Shown in pieces: positions 5,951 to 6,883 of a DNA stretch of 6,883 bases. Every line of letters starts with the position of its first letter. Positions within the stretch are counted from its first letter, which is position 1. The notes beneath the pieces are model-generated. The model had not been told where the DNA came from and ran no database searches. It saw only the letters and a list, made by a program, of their open reading frames with translations. The position numbers and the translations under genes are program-made. The DNA is from Candidatus Peribacteria bacterium (GTDB taxonomy: Bacteria; Patescibacteria; JAEDAM01; Absconditabacterales; Absconditicoccaceae). The stretch spans positions 1-6,883 of the forward strand of contig JAITQZ010000004.1 in the NCBI GenBank assembly GCA_031288635.1, given 5' to 3'.

Positions 5951-5998
5951 TATTTTTTTGTAAATTGCAAGATAAATCCCTTACTGGCAGTTCGCAAT

Positions 5999-6136
5999 AT
6001 GTCACAACAAGGTTATATTAAATTACAAGGATTAACGTATACAGTTAATGAGATGGGACAACAATATGCCTATACTTTAACTCCAGAATATGTGAATGTT
6101 GCTAAATGGGATATTTTAATCCTTCAAATAGACTAA
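5999..6136 (+). CDS. Small ORF, 45 aa, possibly frameshifted
   Basis: ATG 5999-6001 opens a 45-codon frame (MSQQGYIKLQGL at the start) ending in TAA 6134-6136. No family recognised. It is polar and rich in Gln, Tyr and Thr, without a signal peptide. A second frame from about 6106 continues with GYFNPSNRLKN and ends ERIN at TAG 6190-6192. One extra base near the GGG at 6108-6110 would fuse both into a protein of about 63 residues. So this may be a short gene, a broken gene or chance. No Shine-Dalgarno site is seen. Confidence 0.35.
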   Translation: MSQQGYIKLQGLTYTVNEMGQQYAYTLTPEYVNVAKWDILILQID

Positions 6137-6192
6137 AAAATACAACCATTAATCGTAAAAATACAGCAATTGGAGTAGAAAGAATAAACTAG

Positions 6193-6317
6193 CCTTCTCT
6201 TAAAAAAACAGTTCTCCTCCTAAAAGGACATAAACACATCATTACTCATCCGAATTCGACGAAAGCGGGTTTATCTACATAAAATCATTTCTATCCCGAT
6301 AACTATCCCCTTTGAAA
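6193..6317. other. Intergenic gap between convergent genes, no gene seen
   Basis: AT-rich spacer between the small plus-strand ORF and the minus-strand SLH gene. It contains an A7 run (6202-6208), which on the minus strand is a T7 tract downstream of the SLH gene, with a short TCCT/AGGA stem before it. That could be a weak terminator but is not convincing. A short palindrome CGAATTCG is also present. I see no RNA gene. Confidence 0.4.
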
Positions 6318-6883
6318 CTATACCTTTTGAGCCGTCCTCATTAACATCAACATCACATACCCTCTAATTTCCGTATTTCCAGGAACAGAGATATCTTTCA
6401 TAATTCAGAATTTTTGGAGCTGTTTGAGATGCCCTTCATAAAAAGTAGTTCCAGCACTATAGGTATCTCCCCGCAAAACTCTGGAAAGCACAGTTCCAAA
6501 CTCCGCTCTACTCATTTCTTTCTCTGGACTAAACGTGGACACTCCTACTCCCATAATCCCAAGCTGACAAGAAGTTTCCATCCATTGCGTCAAATCACCA
6601 TACCCAGAAATATCAGGATAGACACAAACCTTTTTCGTATCAGGCGTTTTCCCTAACTGCTGTATCGCAAACTGAGAAAGCATTTTTGCTGCCTGAGCTC
6701 TCGTAAGGGTTCCCATCAAATTTGCTTTATCCACATCAGACACCGTAGTAATCCCGACACTACGAGCATACGTATACGCTTGCAACAGCTCATCGCCATA
6801 TACCTCACGCTGAACATCAGTTGCCCGAGAAATATCTGGAAAAGTCTGTTTCGTAGAAGAATTTTCTGTAAGAAGGGTATTCA
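6318..6883 (-). CDS. S-layer homology (SLH) domain protein, 3' part
   Basis: The frame is open from the window edge to TAG 6320-6318 (187 residues visible, N-terminus missing). Three SLH-like repeats are seen: FPDISWATDVQ to AYTYARSVGIT and LTRAQAAKML (about 14-70), YPDISGYGDLTQW to LGIMG, FSPEKEMSRAEFGTVLSRVL and WG (88-138), and YEGHLKQLQKFGIMKDI to IRGYVMLMLMR (about 148-182). TGA at 6407-6405 is a glycine in the KFGIM motif, so the stop seen under the standard code is false. CGG at 6827-6825 and 6473-6471 are Trp (ISWA, VLWG), both fitting SLH patterns, while motif arginines (LTRAQ, MSRAEF) use AGA. SLH domains usually anchor proteins non-covalently to cell-wall polysaccharide. Here they are C-terminal, suggesting a surface protein with an unknown N-terminal part. 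Confidence 0.85.

Overview
The window almost certainly comes from the Absconditabacteria (former candidate division SR1) of the Patescibacteria/CPR, and it must be read with a doubly altered genetic code. Under the standard code most genes here look broken. If TGA is read as glycine and CGA/CGG as tryptophan, with TAA/TAG as stops, they become intact proteins of normal length. The clearest proof is uppS (3349-4032). All four tryptophans conserved in that family are written CGA, its real arginines use AGA, AGG or CGC, and an in-frame TGA lies at codon 4. This combination is the Absconditabacterales code (NCBI table 37, as I recall it). Low GC, short intergenic gaps, few or no Shine-Dalgarno sites and compact proteins fit the same lineage.

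Left part (1-2614, plus strand, G-rich). The tail of an unknown gene ends at 96. A near-consensus sigma-70-type promoter (136-164) then drives a three-gene operon: a short DUF1846/UPF0371 homologue, a secreted helical protein of unknown function, and a glutamate-racemase-fold protein in which both catalytic cysteines are replaced. The last two genes overlap.

Middle (2611-3348). Two small AT-rich genes of unknown function lie on the minus strand, converging on the racemase-like gene with overlapping stop codons. A 186-bp divergent intergenic region with a small inverted repeat separates them from uppS. Between the left operon and uppS the strand skew flips from G-rich to C-rich on the plus strand.

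Right part (3349-5220, plus strand). uppS makes undecaprenyl diphosphate. It is followed by a membrane glycosyltransferase-4 family (WecA/TagO/MraY-like) protein, whose family uses undecaprenyl phosphate as sugar-phosphate acceptor, so the pair forms a coherent lipid-carrier and envelope-glycan unit. It ends at a CCCCC/GGGGG hairpin, of which a rearranged second copy lies at 5884-5950.

Far right (5334-6883). A hicB-hicA toxin-antitoxin module on the minus strand seems to be decaying: hicA has an in-frame TAG where the family usually has glutamine, and hicB has no normal start codon. Then come a possibly frameshifted small ORF (5999-6192, plus strand) and the 3' part of an S-layer-homology protein (minus strand) that runs off the window.
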